From the NCBI GenBank assembly GCA_015258065.1, contig JABZIZ010000016.1, forward strand, positions 1-56,054: a stretch of 56,054 nt of DNA. Reading direction: 5' to 3'. Both the position numbers and the translations under genes were made by a program. Within the stretch, counting starts at the first letter, position 1; every line of letters starts with the position of its first letter. Positions 9,103 to 17,240 of this stretch are shown piece after piece. The stretch is from Lachnospiraceae bacterium. Lineage in GTDB: Bacteria > Bacillota > Clostridia > Lachnospirales > Lachnospiraceae. The notes under the pieces were generated by a model. The model searched no databases. It was not told the origin of the DNA and saw nothing but the letters and a program-made list of their open reading frames with translations.

Positions 9103-9888
9103 TCATATTAGCACATTTGAATCGCTTTGAAAAGTGGGATTTCGAAGCAATTGCAAGAGGATATAGGTCACCTTGGCAGTAAATCCCCAGATAACTTTAT
9201 CCTGATATTCATAAAAACGGATCTCATCAGCCGGCATGAGATAGGGGTAGCTTTTTCCGCCTTGTATTTTATCAAAAGGAAAGGAATCCGGAAGCACTCT
9301 GGAGTTCTGGCTGAGATAGACCTTTGGTTCCTGTGAGAGAAGAACAGACAGAGGTACGGTGAAAATATGTGCGGATTCACTATGGTCAAAAGAACCGTCA
9401 TACTGATGTAACATGCCAATATAAGGGGTTACAATGGCACCGCCGGGGCCAATCAGCTTGGGGAGTTTTTTAAGGAGGGTGATCTGATCCCTGCTAATCA
9501 GAAGTTCTTCCTGCAGCTCTCTGATCACGGTATCTCGTGAGCGCTCTCCGCTTTCCGTATGTCCGCCGGGAAAGCTGATGTCTCCGGGCTGCATAGAAAG
9601 TTTTTTGGACCTGACCTCATAGAGAAGATGCCAGCCATCTTCCCTGAACAGGAGGGGAGCACAGACTGCTGCCCGCGGTGGAATCAGCTGGGAAACCGCC
9701 TTTGGGGATACATAGGAAGGAGAGCCTGTTGCGGTGTAGGCATCCGTGTTCTGCAAGATTTGGATGAGCGTTTTCTCTTCCATGTGAGCAGCGAAAGAGG
9801 GGAGTGCGTTTGGGGGATGTTTTGTCATTTCGACCTGCCTTTCAACCGGTTCGTTGTCAAAACCACATATTTTTAACAAAAATCGCAT
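9103..9888 (-). CDS. Nudix hydrolase, CoA-pyrophosphatase (NudL) type
   Basis: The Nudix box is visible as GGHTESGERSRDTVIRELQE followed by EL: the G-x5-E-x7-REUxEE pattern is intact except that the final conserved Gly is Leu. The upstream PRAAVCAPLLFREDG and downstream 'GPGGAIVTPYIGML' match CoA pyrophosphatases, which cut CoA into 3',5'-ADP and phosphopantetheine. The full open frame gives 261 residues; homologues of about 200 suggest the real start could be one of the internal ATGs (for example the MTKHPPN start, preceded by AGGCAGG). It stands alone, divergent from the DUF438 gene. Confidence 0.82.
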   Translation of the reverse strand: MRFLLKICGFDNEPVERQVEMTKHPPNALPSFAAHMEEKTLIQILQNTDAYTATGSPSYVSPKAVSQLIPPRAAVCAPLLFREDGWHLLYEVRSKKLSMQPGDISFPGGHTESGERSRDTVIRELQEELLISRDQITLLKKLPKLIGPGGAIVTPYIGMLHQYDGSFDHSESAHIFTVPLSVLLSQEPKVYLSQNSRVLPDSFPFDKIQGGKSYPYLMPADEIRFYEYQDKVIWGFTAKVTYILLQLLRNPTFQSDSNVLI

Positions 9889-10149
9889 TATGCTTCTCTT
9901 ACGGAAGCAAGGAAAACATTTGCCAAATGGCAGATGGGAGTTTATGATTTCTATAATTAGTTAGAAAATCTGTATTGTACAATGTTGTATTGCGCAAGCG
10001 TAAGTTGTGTTCCGGACGAGGGTCATGGTAGGAGAAAGGGGAACTAGTGCCCCCGAAACCTCATGATGCCAGAAGAGGGACCAATGTGCTGCTTGTAGCC
10101 CTGTATTATTGTAGTATAAATGCGAGAACATTTCGAGGAGGAGATGAAG
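9889..10149. promoter_or_regulatory. Divergent intergenic region before Nudix and DUF438 genes
   Basis: No gene is visible. On the minus strand TTGTAC and TAATTA are 17 bp apart at about 9956-9984 and could drive the Nudix gene. On the plus side, 10019-10072 can fold into nested stems (TCATG with CATGA outside, GGGG with CCCC inside), which might be a leader structure of the DUF438 gene. It does not match a riboswitch I know. Confidence 0.3.
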
Positions 10150-11652
10150 ATGTCCAAAGTGATTGATTTGAGCAAATCGGTTTATGAGTTAGCAAAAGAA
10201 TATCCGGAGGTGATCGACCTGATGGCAGGGATCGGCTTTACCGAGATTCGAAAAAAGCCGGTTCTGCATTCGGTCGGCAAGATCATGACCATTCCCAAGG
10301 GTTCCGTGATGAAGAATATTCCGATGGAGAAGATTCGGGCTGCCTTTGAAGAGGCGGGATTCACCTTAATAGAAGGGAACAAGGAGGAAGCCTCTTCCCG
10401 GGGCGAGGAGAAGACGGAGCCTGCAGAGAAGAAGGGCAAGTCGGATCTGACGGCAGAGGAGAGAAATCGGCTTCTGAAGAGTTATTTGACTCGTCTGAGT
10501 GAGGGAGAAGAGTTGGAGTCTGTGAGAAAAGATTTTGTCTCACACTTCAAAGACGTGGAAGCCAGTGAAATCATGAAGGCAGAACAGGAATTGATCAGAG
10601 GAGGCGCACCGATCACGGAGGTGCAGAAGCTCTGCGATGTTCACTCCGCGCTTTTTCACGGGAATACGAGAGAAGAAAAGATCGCCAATGCCGAAAATGC
10701 GGCAAGAGTAGCGATGCAGAAGGAGAGGGCTTATACAGCCTGCCTGCAGATCAAGGGGCATCCGCTTTCTCTTTTCAAAAGAGAAAACGACGAATTGAAA
10801 CGTCAGTTGGATTTAGCCAGAAAACAGTTGGAGGAAGGAAAGGACATCGGAGAGGAACTGAAAAAGCTTCGTGATTTATCGATCCACTATGCCAAAAAAG
10901 GGGATCTTCTCTATCCGCACCTTCAGGTGAAATACGCAATTGTAGGGCCCTCCAAAGTCATGTGGACGGTGGACGATGAAATTAGAGACGAGATGGCAAG
11001 CCTCTGTGCCGACCAAAACCATGGAGACTCCTGGAAGGACAGAGCAGCGAAGGTGCTGGAGCGTGCCGATGAAATGATTTTTAAGGAGGAGAATATTCTT
11101 TTCCCGATCTGCGCGGTAAACTTTACGGAAGAGGAGTGGAAACAGCTGTACCATGATGAAAAGGATTATGCCGTCTGCCTGGGTGTGAAACCGGAAGTCT
11201 GGGAGGAAGCGGAAAAGGAAGATCCTTCACTGCATGCCGGGGAAAAAGAGGTTCCCGCCGACGAAGTCGTGCTGGGAGGCGGTCATTTAACCATGGAGCA
11301 GTTAAACGCCATGTTAAATACCATTCCAATGGAGCTGACTTTCGTGGATGCAGATGATATCAATCGTTTCTTCAACGAGAGCGAGGGACCGAAGTTTTTC
11401 AAACGACCTTCCATGGCCGTTGACAGAGAGGTTTATTCCTGTCACCCGCCTAAAATCGAGCCGATTGTCAGAGAAATCATCGAAGGATTTAAATCAGGGA
11501 AGGTTTCCGAAGTTCCTGTATGGATGGAGAAAGGTGGACATGCGGTTCTGGTCCGGTATATGGCCGTGCGTGACAAAGAAGGCAAATATATCGGTACTTT
11601 AGAAGCAGTACAGGACATGGATTTTGCCAGGGAACATTTTAAGAAGGGCTGA
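10150..11652 (+). CDS. DUF1858-DUF438-hemerythrin-PAS protein
   Basis: A 500-residue cytoplasmic protein with four parts: DUF1858 at 1-65 (DLSKSVYELAKEYPEVIDLM, 'GF' turn), DUF438 at about 100-165, a hemerythrin-like helical bundle at about 170-330 with the histidines in VHSALFHG, GHPLSLFKREN and HYAKKGDLLYPHL, and a C-terminal PAS domain from about 385. Proteins of this design are common in anaerobes and are thought to sense oxygen, NO or redox state through a di-iron or haem centre; no partner is visible here. Start 10150 is chosen because GAGGAGGAG lies 6-8 bp upstream; ATGs at 10120 and 10144 are less well placed. Confidence 0.85.
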   Translation: MSKVIDLSKSVYELAKEYPEVIDLMAGIGFTEIRKKPVLHSVGKIMTIPKGSVMKNIPMEKIRAAFEEAGFTLIEGNKEEASSRGEEKTEPAEKKGKSDLTAEERNRLLKSYLTRLSEGEELESVRKDFVSHFKDVEASEIMKAEQELIRGGAPITEVQKLCDVHSALFHGNTREEKIANAENAARVAMQKERAYTACLQIKGHPLSLFKRENDELKRQLDLARKQLEEGKDIGEELKKLRDLSIHYAKKGDLLYPHLQVKYAIVGPSKVMWTVDDEIRDEMASLCADQNHGDSWKDRAAKVLERADEMIFKEENILFPICAVNFTEEEWKQLYHDEKDYAVCLGVKPEVWEEAEKEDPSLHAGEKEVPADEVVLGGGHLTMEQLNAMLNTIPMELTFVDADDINRFFNESEGPKFFKRPSMAVDREVYSCHPPKIEPIVREIIEGFKSGKVSEVPVWMEKGGHAVLVRYMAVRDKEGKYIGTLEAVQDMDFAREHFKKG

Positions 11653-11884
11653 CGGATTCCCTCACCATAGAAGACGGGCTCTGATGGACGGACCTTTTTT
11701 CCTATGGCAGAAAGGCTGACGGATTTTGGATGGAAGAACGGCTGCAACTGCTCTCCTGAAAGGAACGGCGGGGAAGGAAGATGGTTAGTTCAATATAATT
11801 ATAGTAAAAAAGTTCTGGTTTAATCAGGATAGTTCTGCTATATTAGTCTTGATCGGGTTAGAGAACCCGGAAAGGAGAAACCTT
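11653..11884 (+). promoter_or_regulatory. Leader region of the enolase gene
   Basis: No gene is visible. There are TATAAT-like hexamers at about 11794 and TATATT at about 11830, but neither has a convincing -35 box. CCATAG and CTATGG near 11676 and 11701 could form a short stem after the DUF438 gene; I do not call it a terminator. Confidence 0.3.
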
Positions 11885-13183
11885 ATGTTGAAACATTTGC
11901 AAATTGAAAAAGTAATCGGACGTGAAATTGTAGACTCCAGGGGAAATCCTACGGTAGAAGCGGAAGTGACGTTAAGTGACGGAACGGTCGCTTTGGGAGC
12001 TGCTCCCAGCGGAGCCTCTACCGGAGAATTTGAGGCGATTGAACTAAGAGACAACGATCCCTCTCGCTTTGGAGGAAAGGGCGTACAAAATGCAGTCTCC
12101 AATATTAACACGGTCATCAATGCTGCCATTAAAGGGCTGGATCCGCAAAATGTGTATGCAGTAGATGCAGCAATGATACGGGCGGACGGTACACCCAATA
12201 AATCGGTTCTGGGAGCCAATGCCATCCTGGCGGTTTCCATTGCCAGTGCAAGGGCGGCAGCGAAGGCACTGGGGATTCCGCTTTACCGCTTCCTGGGAGG
12301 AGCCAATGCAAACTGCCTGCCGGTACCGATGATGAATATTTTAAATGGAGGAGCCCATGCGACCAATTCCGTAGACACGCAGGAATTCATGATTATGCCT
12401 GTAGGCGCACCCTCCTTTAAAGAAGCGCTTCGCCAGTGCACAGAGGTGTTCCATGCGCTCCAAAAGTTGCTGAAGGCAGAAGGAAATACTACGGCAGTCG
12501 GAGACGAAGGCGGTTTTGCGCCGGATTTGAAAGACGATGAAGACGCGATTGAGCACATTTTAACCGCCATTCGGGATGCAGGTTATGAACCCGGTAAGGA
12601 TTTTGTATTGGCGATGGATGCAGCTTCCAGTGAATGGAAGAGTGAGAAAGGGAAGGGCTTTTATCATCAGCCGAAGTCAGGCAGAGACTTTAGTGCCAGC
12701 GAACTCATTGCGCACTGGAAGTCCCTGATTGAGAAATACCCGATCTGGTCGATCGAAGATGGACTGGACGAGGAAGATTGGGAAGGCTGGCAGGAGATGA
12801 CGAAGGAGCTGGGAGACAAGGTACAGTTGGTCGGGGATGACCTTTTTGTGACCAATACGGAGCGCCTGAAGAAAGGAATCGATTCCCACTGCGCCAACTC
12901 CATTCTGATCAAATTGAATCAGATCGGCAGTGTTTCCGAGACCTTGGAGGCCATCAAGATGGCGCATAAGGCAGGCTATACGGCGATTACCTCTCATCGT
13001 TCCGGCGAGACAGAGGATACGACCATCGCGGATCTGGCGGTGGCATTAAACACCAGACAGATCAAGACCGGAGCACCTTCCCGCTCAGAGCGTGTAGCCA
13101 AATATAACCAGTTGCTGCGCATCGAAGAAGAACTGGGTAATGCAGCGGTCTACCCGGGGGTAGCTGCCTTTAATAGAAAATAA
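11885..13183 (+). CDS. eno: Enolase (phosphopyruvate hydratase)
   Basis: A 432-residue enolase converting 2-phosphoglycerate to phosphoenolpyruvate in glycolysis. Motifs seen: GREIVDSRGNPTVEAEV at the start, GAPSGASTGEFEA-like loop (here AAPSGASTGEFEA), GDEGGFAPDL, the metal ligand region MDAASSEW, SIEDGLDEEDW, GDDLFVTN, and SHRSGETEDTTIADL near the end. The ATG at 11885 is 8 bp after AAAGGAGA, so the in-frame upstream ATG at 11849 is not used. It is followed 17 bp later by a ZIP transporter gene, an unusual partner; Mg(II) is enolase's cofactor but a functional link is only a guess. Confidence 0.97.
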   Translation: MLKHLQIEKVIGREIVDSRGNPTVEAEVTLSDGTVALGAAPSGASTGEFEAIELRDNDPSRFGGKGVQNAVSNINTVINAAIKGLDPQNVYAVDAAMIRADGTPNKSVLGANAILAVSIASARAAAKALGIPLYRFLGGANANCLPVPMMNILNGGAHATNSVDTQEFMIMPVGAPSFKEALRQCTEVFHALQKLLKAEGNTTAVGDEGGFAPDLKDDEDAIEHILTAIRDAGYEPGKDFVLAMDAASSEWKSEKGKGFYHQPKSGRDFSASELIAHWKSLIEKYPIWSIEDGLDEEDWEGWQEMTKELGDKVQLVGDDLFVTNTERLKKGIDSHCANSILIKLNQIGSVSETLEAIKMAHKAGYTAITSHRSGETEDTTIADLAVALNTRQIKTGAPSRSERVAKYNQLLRIEEELGNAAVYPGVAAFNRK

Positions 13184-13200
13184 GGGGCAGGAGCAGGTTC

Positions 13201-13983
13201 ATGAATTTTGAGACAGTGAACGGGATTTTGATTCCGTTTCTGGGGACGTCGCTGGGGTCTGCCTGTGTCTATCTGTTAAAAAAAGATTTAAGTCCCGCGG
13301 TGGCCCGTGCTCTGAATGGATTCGCCTCCGGAGTGATGGTGGCGGCTTCCATCTGGAGCCTGCTCATACCGGCAATCGAACAGAACGCCGGAAGAGGAAG
13401 GATGGCGGTACTGCCTGCGATCCTCGGATTCTGGATTGGCACCCTCTTTCTCCTGTTACTGGATCATGTGATTCCGCATTTACACATGTTTGCGGATCAG
13501 GCGGAGGGGCCAAAGAGCCATCTGGCAAGGACAACCATGATGATTCTGGCAGTGACCTTGCACAATATTCCGGAAGGGATGGCGGTCGGCATTGTCTATG
13601 CGGGACTTCTGGCAGGAACAAGTGGAATCACGGCGGGGGCGGCACTTGCCCTGTCCGTCGGAATTGCCATTCAGAATTTTCCGGAAGGGGCGATCATTTC
13701 CATGCCGCTGCATGCGCAGGGAATGAACCGGCATAAATCCTTTATCGGGGGTGTTCTGTCGGGTGCGGTGGAACCAGTCGGCGCCCTGGTGATGATTGCC
13801 TTCTCCGCCCTCTTTGTGCCCGTGATGCCCTACCTGCTCAGCTTTGCAGCGGGCGCCATGATGTATGTGGTGGTAGAGGAGCTGATCCCGGAGATGTCGT
13901 CCGGAGAACATTCGAATGTGGGCGTCTTAATGTTTGCGTTTGGATTTACGTTAATGATGGCTTTGGATGTGATTCTGGGATAA
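13201..13983 (+). CDS. ZIP-family metal transporter (ZupT-like)
   Basis: A 260-residue membrane protein with about eight spans. The metal-binding motifs of ZIP proteins are clear: HNIPEGMAVG in the fourth helix region and QNFPEGAIIS in the fifth, plus EELIPEMS further on. Such proteins import Zn(II), and often Fe(II) or Mn(II), across the membrane. The gene starts 17 bp after eno with its own GGAG site and probably shares its transcript. No metal-specific operator is seen between them. Confidence 0.93.
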   Translation: MNFETVNGILIPFLGTSLGSACVYLLKKDLSPAVARALNGFASGVMVAASIWSLLIPAIEQNAGRGRMAVLPAILGFWIGTLFLLLLDHVIPHLHMFADQAEGPKSHLARTTMMILAVTLHNIPEGMAVGIVYAGLLAGTSGITAGAALALSVGIAIQNFPEGAIISMPLHAQGMNRHKSFIGGVLSGAVEPVGALVMIAFSALFVPVMPYLLSFAAGAMMYVVVEELIPEMSSGEHSNVGVLMFAFGFTLMMALDVILG

Positions 13984-14102
13984 GCGGGATCGGAATCTCG
14001 GAAACGACCTTCTTAGAAAGAGAATACCCATCCGGAATACGGATCATACGGGGAGAAGCGGAATACCGAGTAGAAACTCCATAGAAACGGATACAATCAA
14101 CA

Positions 14103-14145
14103 GACACAATCAACGGGTAAGAAATTCTTACCCGTTGATTGTGTC
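14103..14145. repeat. 43-bp near-perfect palindrome between converging genes
   Basis: Two 21-bp arms match exactly around a single central A at 14124 (core AACGGGTAAGAA / TTCTTACCCGTT). The stop codon of the minus-strand DUF3783 gene lies in the right arm. There is no T-run on either side, so a standard intrinsic terminator is not shown, though a bidirectional stop between converging genes is possible. A copy of ACAATCAAC occurs just before the left arm. Confidence 0.85.
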
Positions 14146-14601
14146 ATGTTCGCTTTTTACTTCTTCCATGAGCTTGCGCAGCCGGTAGGTGCAGTTGGTT
14201 TTCGTTAGAACCGCTTTATATGGAATCCGGATGGAAGCTTCTTTCATTGCGTGCAACAGTTGATCCAGCAGATCTTCCGGAAAAAAGGCCATGAGAAGAA
14301 AGGGAAAATCCGGCGCACGTGAGCGGCCGGAGAGGTCTGTGCAAGAAGGAGTCAAAGGACCCGGTGTAACGGGGCTTTCCGGTTTGCATAGGCTTCCGAC
14401 ACTACTTTCCGGTCCACATAGGTTTCCGACACTACTTTCCAGTCCACATAGACTGCCGACACTGCGCTCCAGATCCTCCTCATGCAACGTGCGGATCGAG
14501 ATATCTAGTTTTCTTAGCGCTTGACGTATCTCATGCCCATAGGGATCTTGGTTGCCCAGATGGTAGAGCATCGCAAACGGTGCGGGAGAGGATAGCTGCA
14601 T
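14128..14601 (-). CDS. DUF3783 domain protein with tandem-repeat linker
   Basis: A 157-residue protein. The C-terminal 50 residues (FFPEDLLDQLLHAMKEASIR, IPYKAVLTKTN, LRKLMEEVKSEH) match the DUF3783 pattern common in Clostridia. The first 45 residues form a second small alpha/beta region (MLYHLGNQDPYGHEIRQALR). Between them are three ten-residue repeats around SSVGxLCGPE followed by a Pro/Ser linker, coded by the 30-bp repeats listed separately. Function unknown. Its 3' end runs into the 43-bp palindrome. Confidence 0.75.
   Translation of the reverse strand: MQLSSPAPFAMLYHLGNQDPYGHEIRQALRKLDISIRTLHEEDLERSVGSLCGLESSVGNLCGPESSVGSLCKPESPVTPGPLTPSCTDLSGRSRAPDFPFLLMAFFPEDLLDQLLHAMKEASIRIPYKAVLTKTNCTYRLRKLMEEVKSEHDTING
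14374..14463 (-). repeat. Three 30-bp tandem repeats inside the DUF3783 gene
   Basis: Three units of exactly 30 bp, each reading YTTTCCRGT...CCGACACT on the plus strand. Units two and three differ at only a few bases. The period keeps the reading frame and adds ten residues per unit to the linker. Confidence 0.85.
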
Positions 14602-14684
14602 GTAGACCTCCAGGTCTGCCGTCCATCGCCGGTTTCAAAGCCTTTTGCAAACACAGGATAGGAGCAGAAAGCCTTCGTAAAGGG

Positions 14685-14945
14685 TTAGAGGATTGCCGTG
14701 ATAAACGTGATGGCGCCGAAAATAATTCCCGGTGAATTGGCGGCAATCAGCGGCCAGTCCTTCTTCTTTTGGAAAAATCCGTAGCTCACCCAAAGAGTGC
14801 AATTGATGGCGGCCACAAGTGGCTGTATGGGGTTACCCGGCCTCCCGCTTAAGTTGTGGGCGATCTGAGGAAAGTAAGCGATGTACATCAGCATGGAAGT
14901 ACCTGTGCCGATCCAGCCCATCAGTTTTTGTGTCTTTGGATTCAT
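14685..14945 (-). CDS. SemiSWEET-type sugar transporter
   Basis: An 86-residue membrane protein with three spans, the size of bacterial SemiSWEETs that work as dimers to let sugars cross the membrane. The first helix carries the PQ motif (MYIAYFPQIAHNLSG) and the last two hold NCTLWVSYGFF and the Asn/Pro-rich NSPGIIFGAI. ATG at 14945 follows AAGGAGG by 6 bp, so the longer in-frame version starting at 14978 is not needed. It stands alone between the DUF3783 gene and the racemase-like gene. Confidence 0.88.
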   Translation of the reverse strand: MNPKTQKLMGWIGTGTSMLMYIAYFPQIAHNLSGRPGNPIQPLVAAINCTLWVSYGFFQKKKDWPLIAANSPGIIFGAITFITAIL

Positions 14946-15194
14946 CGTGGCCTCCTTTCGAGGCTCTTCCGAAAGCATATTCCAATGTCTTCGGATAGAG
15001 AGAAAAATGGAATAGAACCGCCGGATACAAAACGATTACAGGAACGTTATGATGGAAGAAACGCTCTCCTGTACCGGCATGTGTATTCTAGGGATAAAGA
15101 GACAGACTGTCAATAGATTTCTGTGTACGAAGTCCGCTGATATTTCTCTCTGTTTTCAGGGAAGGACGGCGAAGGGAGATCGGTGATGGATGCG

Positions 15195-15860
15195 TCAGTC
15201 TGAGGAATTTTCCCTCTTGCACCTTTGGTACATTTCATAGGCGGGATCAATGATCTTTAATTTGGTTACCTTTTGTAATGCGGTCGCAAAATAAGGGAAG
15301 TGGGTGCAACCAAGCACGAGACATTCGGCTTGATTCTGTTCGAAAAAGGAGCAGAGAGATTCCAGGTTCATTTTTTTGACGATTTCTTCCGGCGGCATTC
15401 CGTCTTCCACGGCCTGAACAGCGGGAAAGATTCCTGCCCCTAAAACAGTCATAAAATCTCCGTGTCCTTCGCTTAAGGCTTCTTCGATGTGGTAGCAGGA
15501 TTGATTATGCGCCGCAATGACAGCAACTTTTTGATATTTTTTTCCTAATTGCCTGTAAATTTGCAGAGGCGTGTAGACGCGCACGTTTCGAACGTTCATG
15601 TAGGAGTCAAAGTCAAAGGCGCCTGCCAGGGAATTGCAATAAATGAAAAAGTCCTCGATGCCGCAGGTTCTTGCCTGGTGAAAAATATCATCGATGCGTT
15701 CTTCTTTTTCCTTATTGTCTGCGTACTGGAATCTGGCCTGTTCTTCACAGGTGGAAGAGACCGGATAGGACATCAGCTCTAGCGCTGGGTCTAACTTTCT
15801 CAGATATTCCATCCCCATTCTCGTATCCGTATTGGTTCCGGCGATCACAGCAATTTTCAT
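15195..15860 (-). CDS. Aspartate/glutamate racemase family protein
   Basis: A 221-residue protein of the cofactor-free Asp/Glu racemase superfamily. The two catalytic cysteines are visible: one in FFIYCNSLAGA (about residue 80) and one in VLGCTHFPYF near residue 190. It is shorter than MurI and lacks MurI's usual N-terminal FDSGVGG motif, having KIAVIAGTNTDTRMG instead, so it is probably an amino-acid racemase or a related isomerase, not a proven MurI. ATG 15860 is supported because the bases upstream are a 17-bp repeat array that is not codon-periodic. Confidence 0.8.
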   Translation of the reverse strand: MKIAVIAGTNTDTRMGMEYLRKLDPALELMSYPVSSTCEEQARFQYADNKEKEERIDDIFHQARTCGIEDFFIYCNSLAGAFDFDSYMNVRNVRVYTPLQIYRQLGKKYQKVAVIAAHNQSCYHIEEALSEGHGDFMTVLGAGIFPAVQAVEDGMPPEEIVKKMNLESLCSFFEQNQAECLVLGCTHFPYFATALQKVTKLKIIDPAYEMYQRCKRENSSD

Positions 15861-15878
15861 CTCCCTGCTTCTCCTCCT

Positions 15879-15946
15879 ATCTTTGACCTGGCCCCATCTT
15901 TGGCTCGGTTCCATCTTTGTTTGGTTTCTATCTTTCAATCTCAATT
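15879..15946. repeat. Four 17-bp tandem repeats upstream of the racemase-like gene
   Basis: Four units of exactly 17 bp, each starting ATCTTT on the plus strand (ATCTTTGACCTGGCCCC, ATCTTTGGCTCGGTTCC and two more diverged). The period is not a multiple of three, which argues that this stretch is not coding. Confidence 0.75.
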
Positions 15947-15979
15947 TTGCTTCTGTCTCGAATCAATTCTATCATATTG

Positions 15980-16010
15980 ATCTCCCTCGATCATTATTTT
16001 CGAGGGAGAT
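15980..16010. other. Hairpin between divergent genes
   Basis: ATCTCCCTCGA and TCGAGGGAGAT form a perfect 11-bp stem with a 9-base loop. On the plus strand it is followed by a T-rich stretch (TTTCATTTT), but no plus-strand gene lies just upstream. It may be a leader element of the racemase transcript or a terminator of antisense transcription. Confidence 0.55.
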
Positions 16011-16033
16011 TTCATTTTGAGTATTGCAATTAT

Positions 16034-16050
16034 AGTTAGGATGTGCTAAT
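16034..16050. promoter_or_regulatory. Candidate metal-regulator operator, copy 1 (flavodoxin)
   Basis: AGTTAGGATGTGCTAAT holds the inverted repeat TTAG-N6-CTAA. It matches copies at 16060 and 23420 in the pattern AGTTA-N2-A-N4-CTAAT. The TTAG/CTAA half-sites resemble those of DtxR-type boxes; regulator assignment is inferred. Confidence 0.45.
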
Positions 16051-16059
16051 TTATAAAGA

Positions 16060-16076
16060 AGTTAATTACATCTAAT
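16060..16076. promoter_or_regulatory. Candidate metal-regulator operator, copy 2 (flavodoxin)
   Basis: AGTTAATTACATCTAAT, 26 bp after copy 1. It is nearly identical to the copy before FTR1 (AGTTAACAGCATCTAAT at 23420). Confidence 0.45.
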
Positions 16077-16172
16077 AAGTATATGTTTATTCAATGTGAA
16101 GGCAGCCACTGCGAACCCGGCGAGGACAGGTCCCATAGGGCGCTTTCATCACAGTGACAAAGGAGGAAAACG

Positions 16173-16595
16173 ATGAGTAAGGTTGCGGTGGTTTACTGGT
16201 CAGGGACAGGAAATACGGAGATCATGGCGAATGCGGTAGCGGATGGAGCAAAGGGGAAGGGAGCCGAGGTCGATGTCCTCACCTGTAGCGATTTCTCTTC
16301 TGCCAAGGTCGGCGAATATGAGGGAATCGCTTTTGGCTGCCCCGCCATGGGAGCAGAAGTTCTGGAGGAAACAGAGTTTCAGCCTATGTTTGATGAAGTG
16401 AAGGGAAAGCTGGGCGGTAAGAAGGTGGCTCTCTTCGGTTCCTATGGTTGGGGAGACGGAGAGTGGATGCGCAGCTGGGAAGAGGACTGCAAGGCAAATG
16501 GAGTGAATCTGGTAACCGACAGTGTCATCTGTAATGCCGCTCCTGACGATACGGCACTTGCTTCTTTGAAGGCACTGGGAGAGGCGATCTGCTAA
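16173..16595 (+). CDS. Flavodoxin
   Basis: A 140-residue short-chain flavodoxin. The phosphate-binding loop WSGTGNTE is at residues 9-16 and the second FMN loop SYGWGDGEWM near 90. It carries electrons between redox enzymes and typically replaces ferredoxin when iron is short. It follows AAAGGAGG with good spacing and is preceded by two copies of the candidate metal operator, fitting iron-starvation control. The three genes that follow on the same strand include two DUF proteins and a DtxR-type regulator. Confidence 0.95.
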   Translation: MSKVAVVYWSGTGNTEIMANAVADGAKGKGAEVDVLTCSDFSSAKVGEYEGIAFGCPAMGAEVLEETEFQPMFDEVKGKLGGKKVALFGSYGWGDGEWMRSWEEDCKANGVNLVTDSVICNAAPDDTALASLKALGEAIC

Positions 16596-16652
16596 GACTT
16601 AAGAAACAATCGTCACTTGAAAAGAGGGTAACCGTAGAGGGGTGAAAAGGAA

Positions 16653-17204
16653 ATGTCGGAAGAAGAATTGATCGAAAATGCAGCGCCGACCCTTGCAGGA
16701 ATCAAGACAGGGAGTTTATTTACCTGCCGATTTGATTCACAGGAACAGACGAGGAAGGATCTTCGTAAATTGAATGCGCTTCTTCTTCCAAAGGGTTTAC
16801 GCATTATCCCGTTGCGCATGGTAAGGGGCCGTGTCTTGATCTATGTGTATCGCATCTCCAGGCTGGGGGAGGATCTGGCAAAACAAGAGGCCAGAGAGAT
16901 TCTGAAACAACGGGGATATGACGCTTCTTCCATAGAGAGCTGTCTTGCCGTGCTGTTCAAAAAGCTTCGGGAAGAGGAGGATTTCCCACATGAAATCGGC
17001 CTCTTCCTCGGTTATCCTCCCGTCGATGTACGCGGGTTTATGGAACACAGAGATACCGGGCTCAAATGCACCGGCTTTTGGAAGGTGTACGGCGACGAAG
17101 TGGAGGCCAGGAAGCAATTTGAAAAGTATCGCAGATGCACGGAAGCATACGAAAAAATTTTTTCCTGCGGCAGATCGGTGGAGGGACTGATTGTAGCAGG
17201 ATGA
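16653..17204 (+). CDS. DUF3793 family protein
   Basis: A 183-residue cytoplasmic protein with the DUF3793 hallmarks HEIGLFLGYPPVDVRGFMEH and CTGFWKVYGDE. Function is not known. Genes of this family are often found near flavodoxins and metal-linked genes in Clostridia, as here, which suggests a role in iron or redox homeostasis. It starts 57 bp after flavodoxin with a GAGGGG/AAAGG site. Confidence 0.85.
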   Translation: MSEEELIENAAPTLAGIKTGSLFTCRFDSQEQTRKDLRKLNALLLPKGLRIIPLRMVRGRVLIYVYRISRLGEDLAKQEAREILKQRGYDASSIESCLAVLFKKLREEEDFPHEIGLFLGYPPVDVRGFMEHRDTGLKCTGFWKVYGDEVEARKQFEKYRRCTEAYEKIFSCGRSVEGLIVAG

Positions 17205-17240
17205 GAAGTGAATCTGGAATCAAAGAAGTGAGGTTGAATC

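Larger units (their letters stand above)
15861..16172. promoter_or_regulatory. Divergent regulatory region between racemase-like gene and flavodoxin
   Basis: This 312-bp gap has no gene. It holds, in order, the 17-bp repeat array, an 11-bp-stem hairpin and two copies of the AGTTA-N7-CTAAT motif, all listed separately. TTGCAA at 16025 could be a -35 box for the flavodoxin operon but the -10 box is not clear. Confidence 0.5.

Noticed and set aside
10019..10072. Possible riboswitch before the DUF438 gene
   Set aside because: Nested stems can be drawn but no known riboswitch core is recognisable; kept only as a low-confidence leader note.
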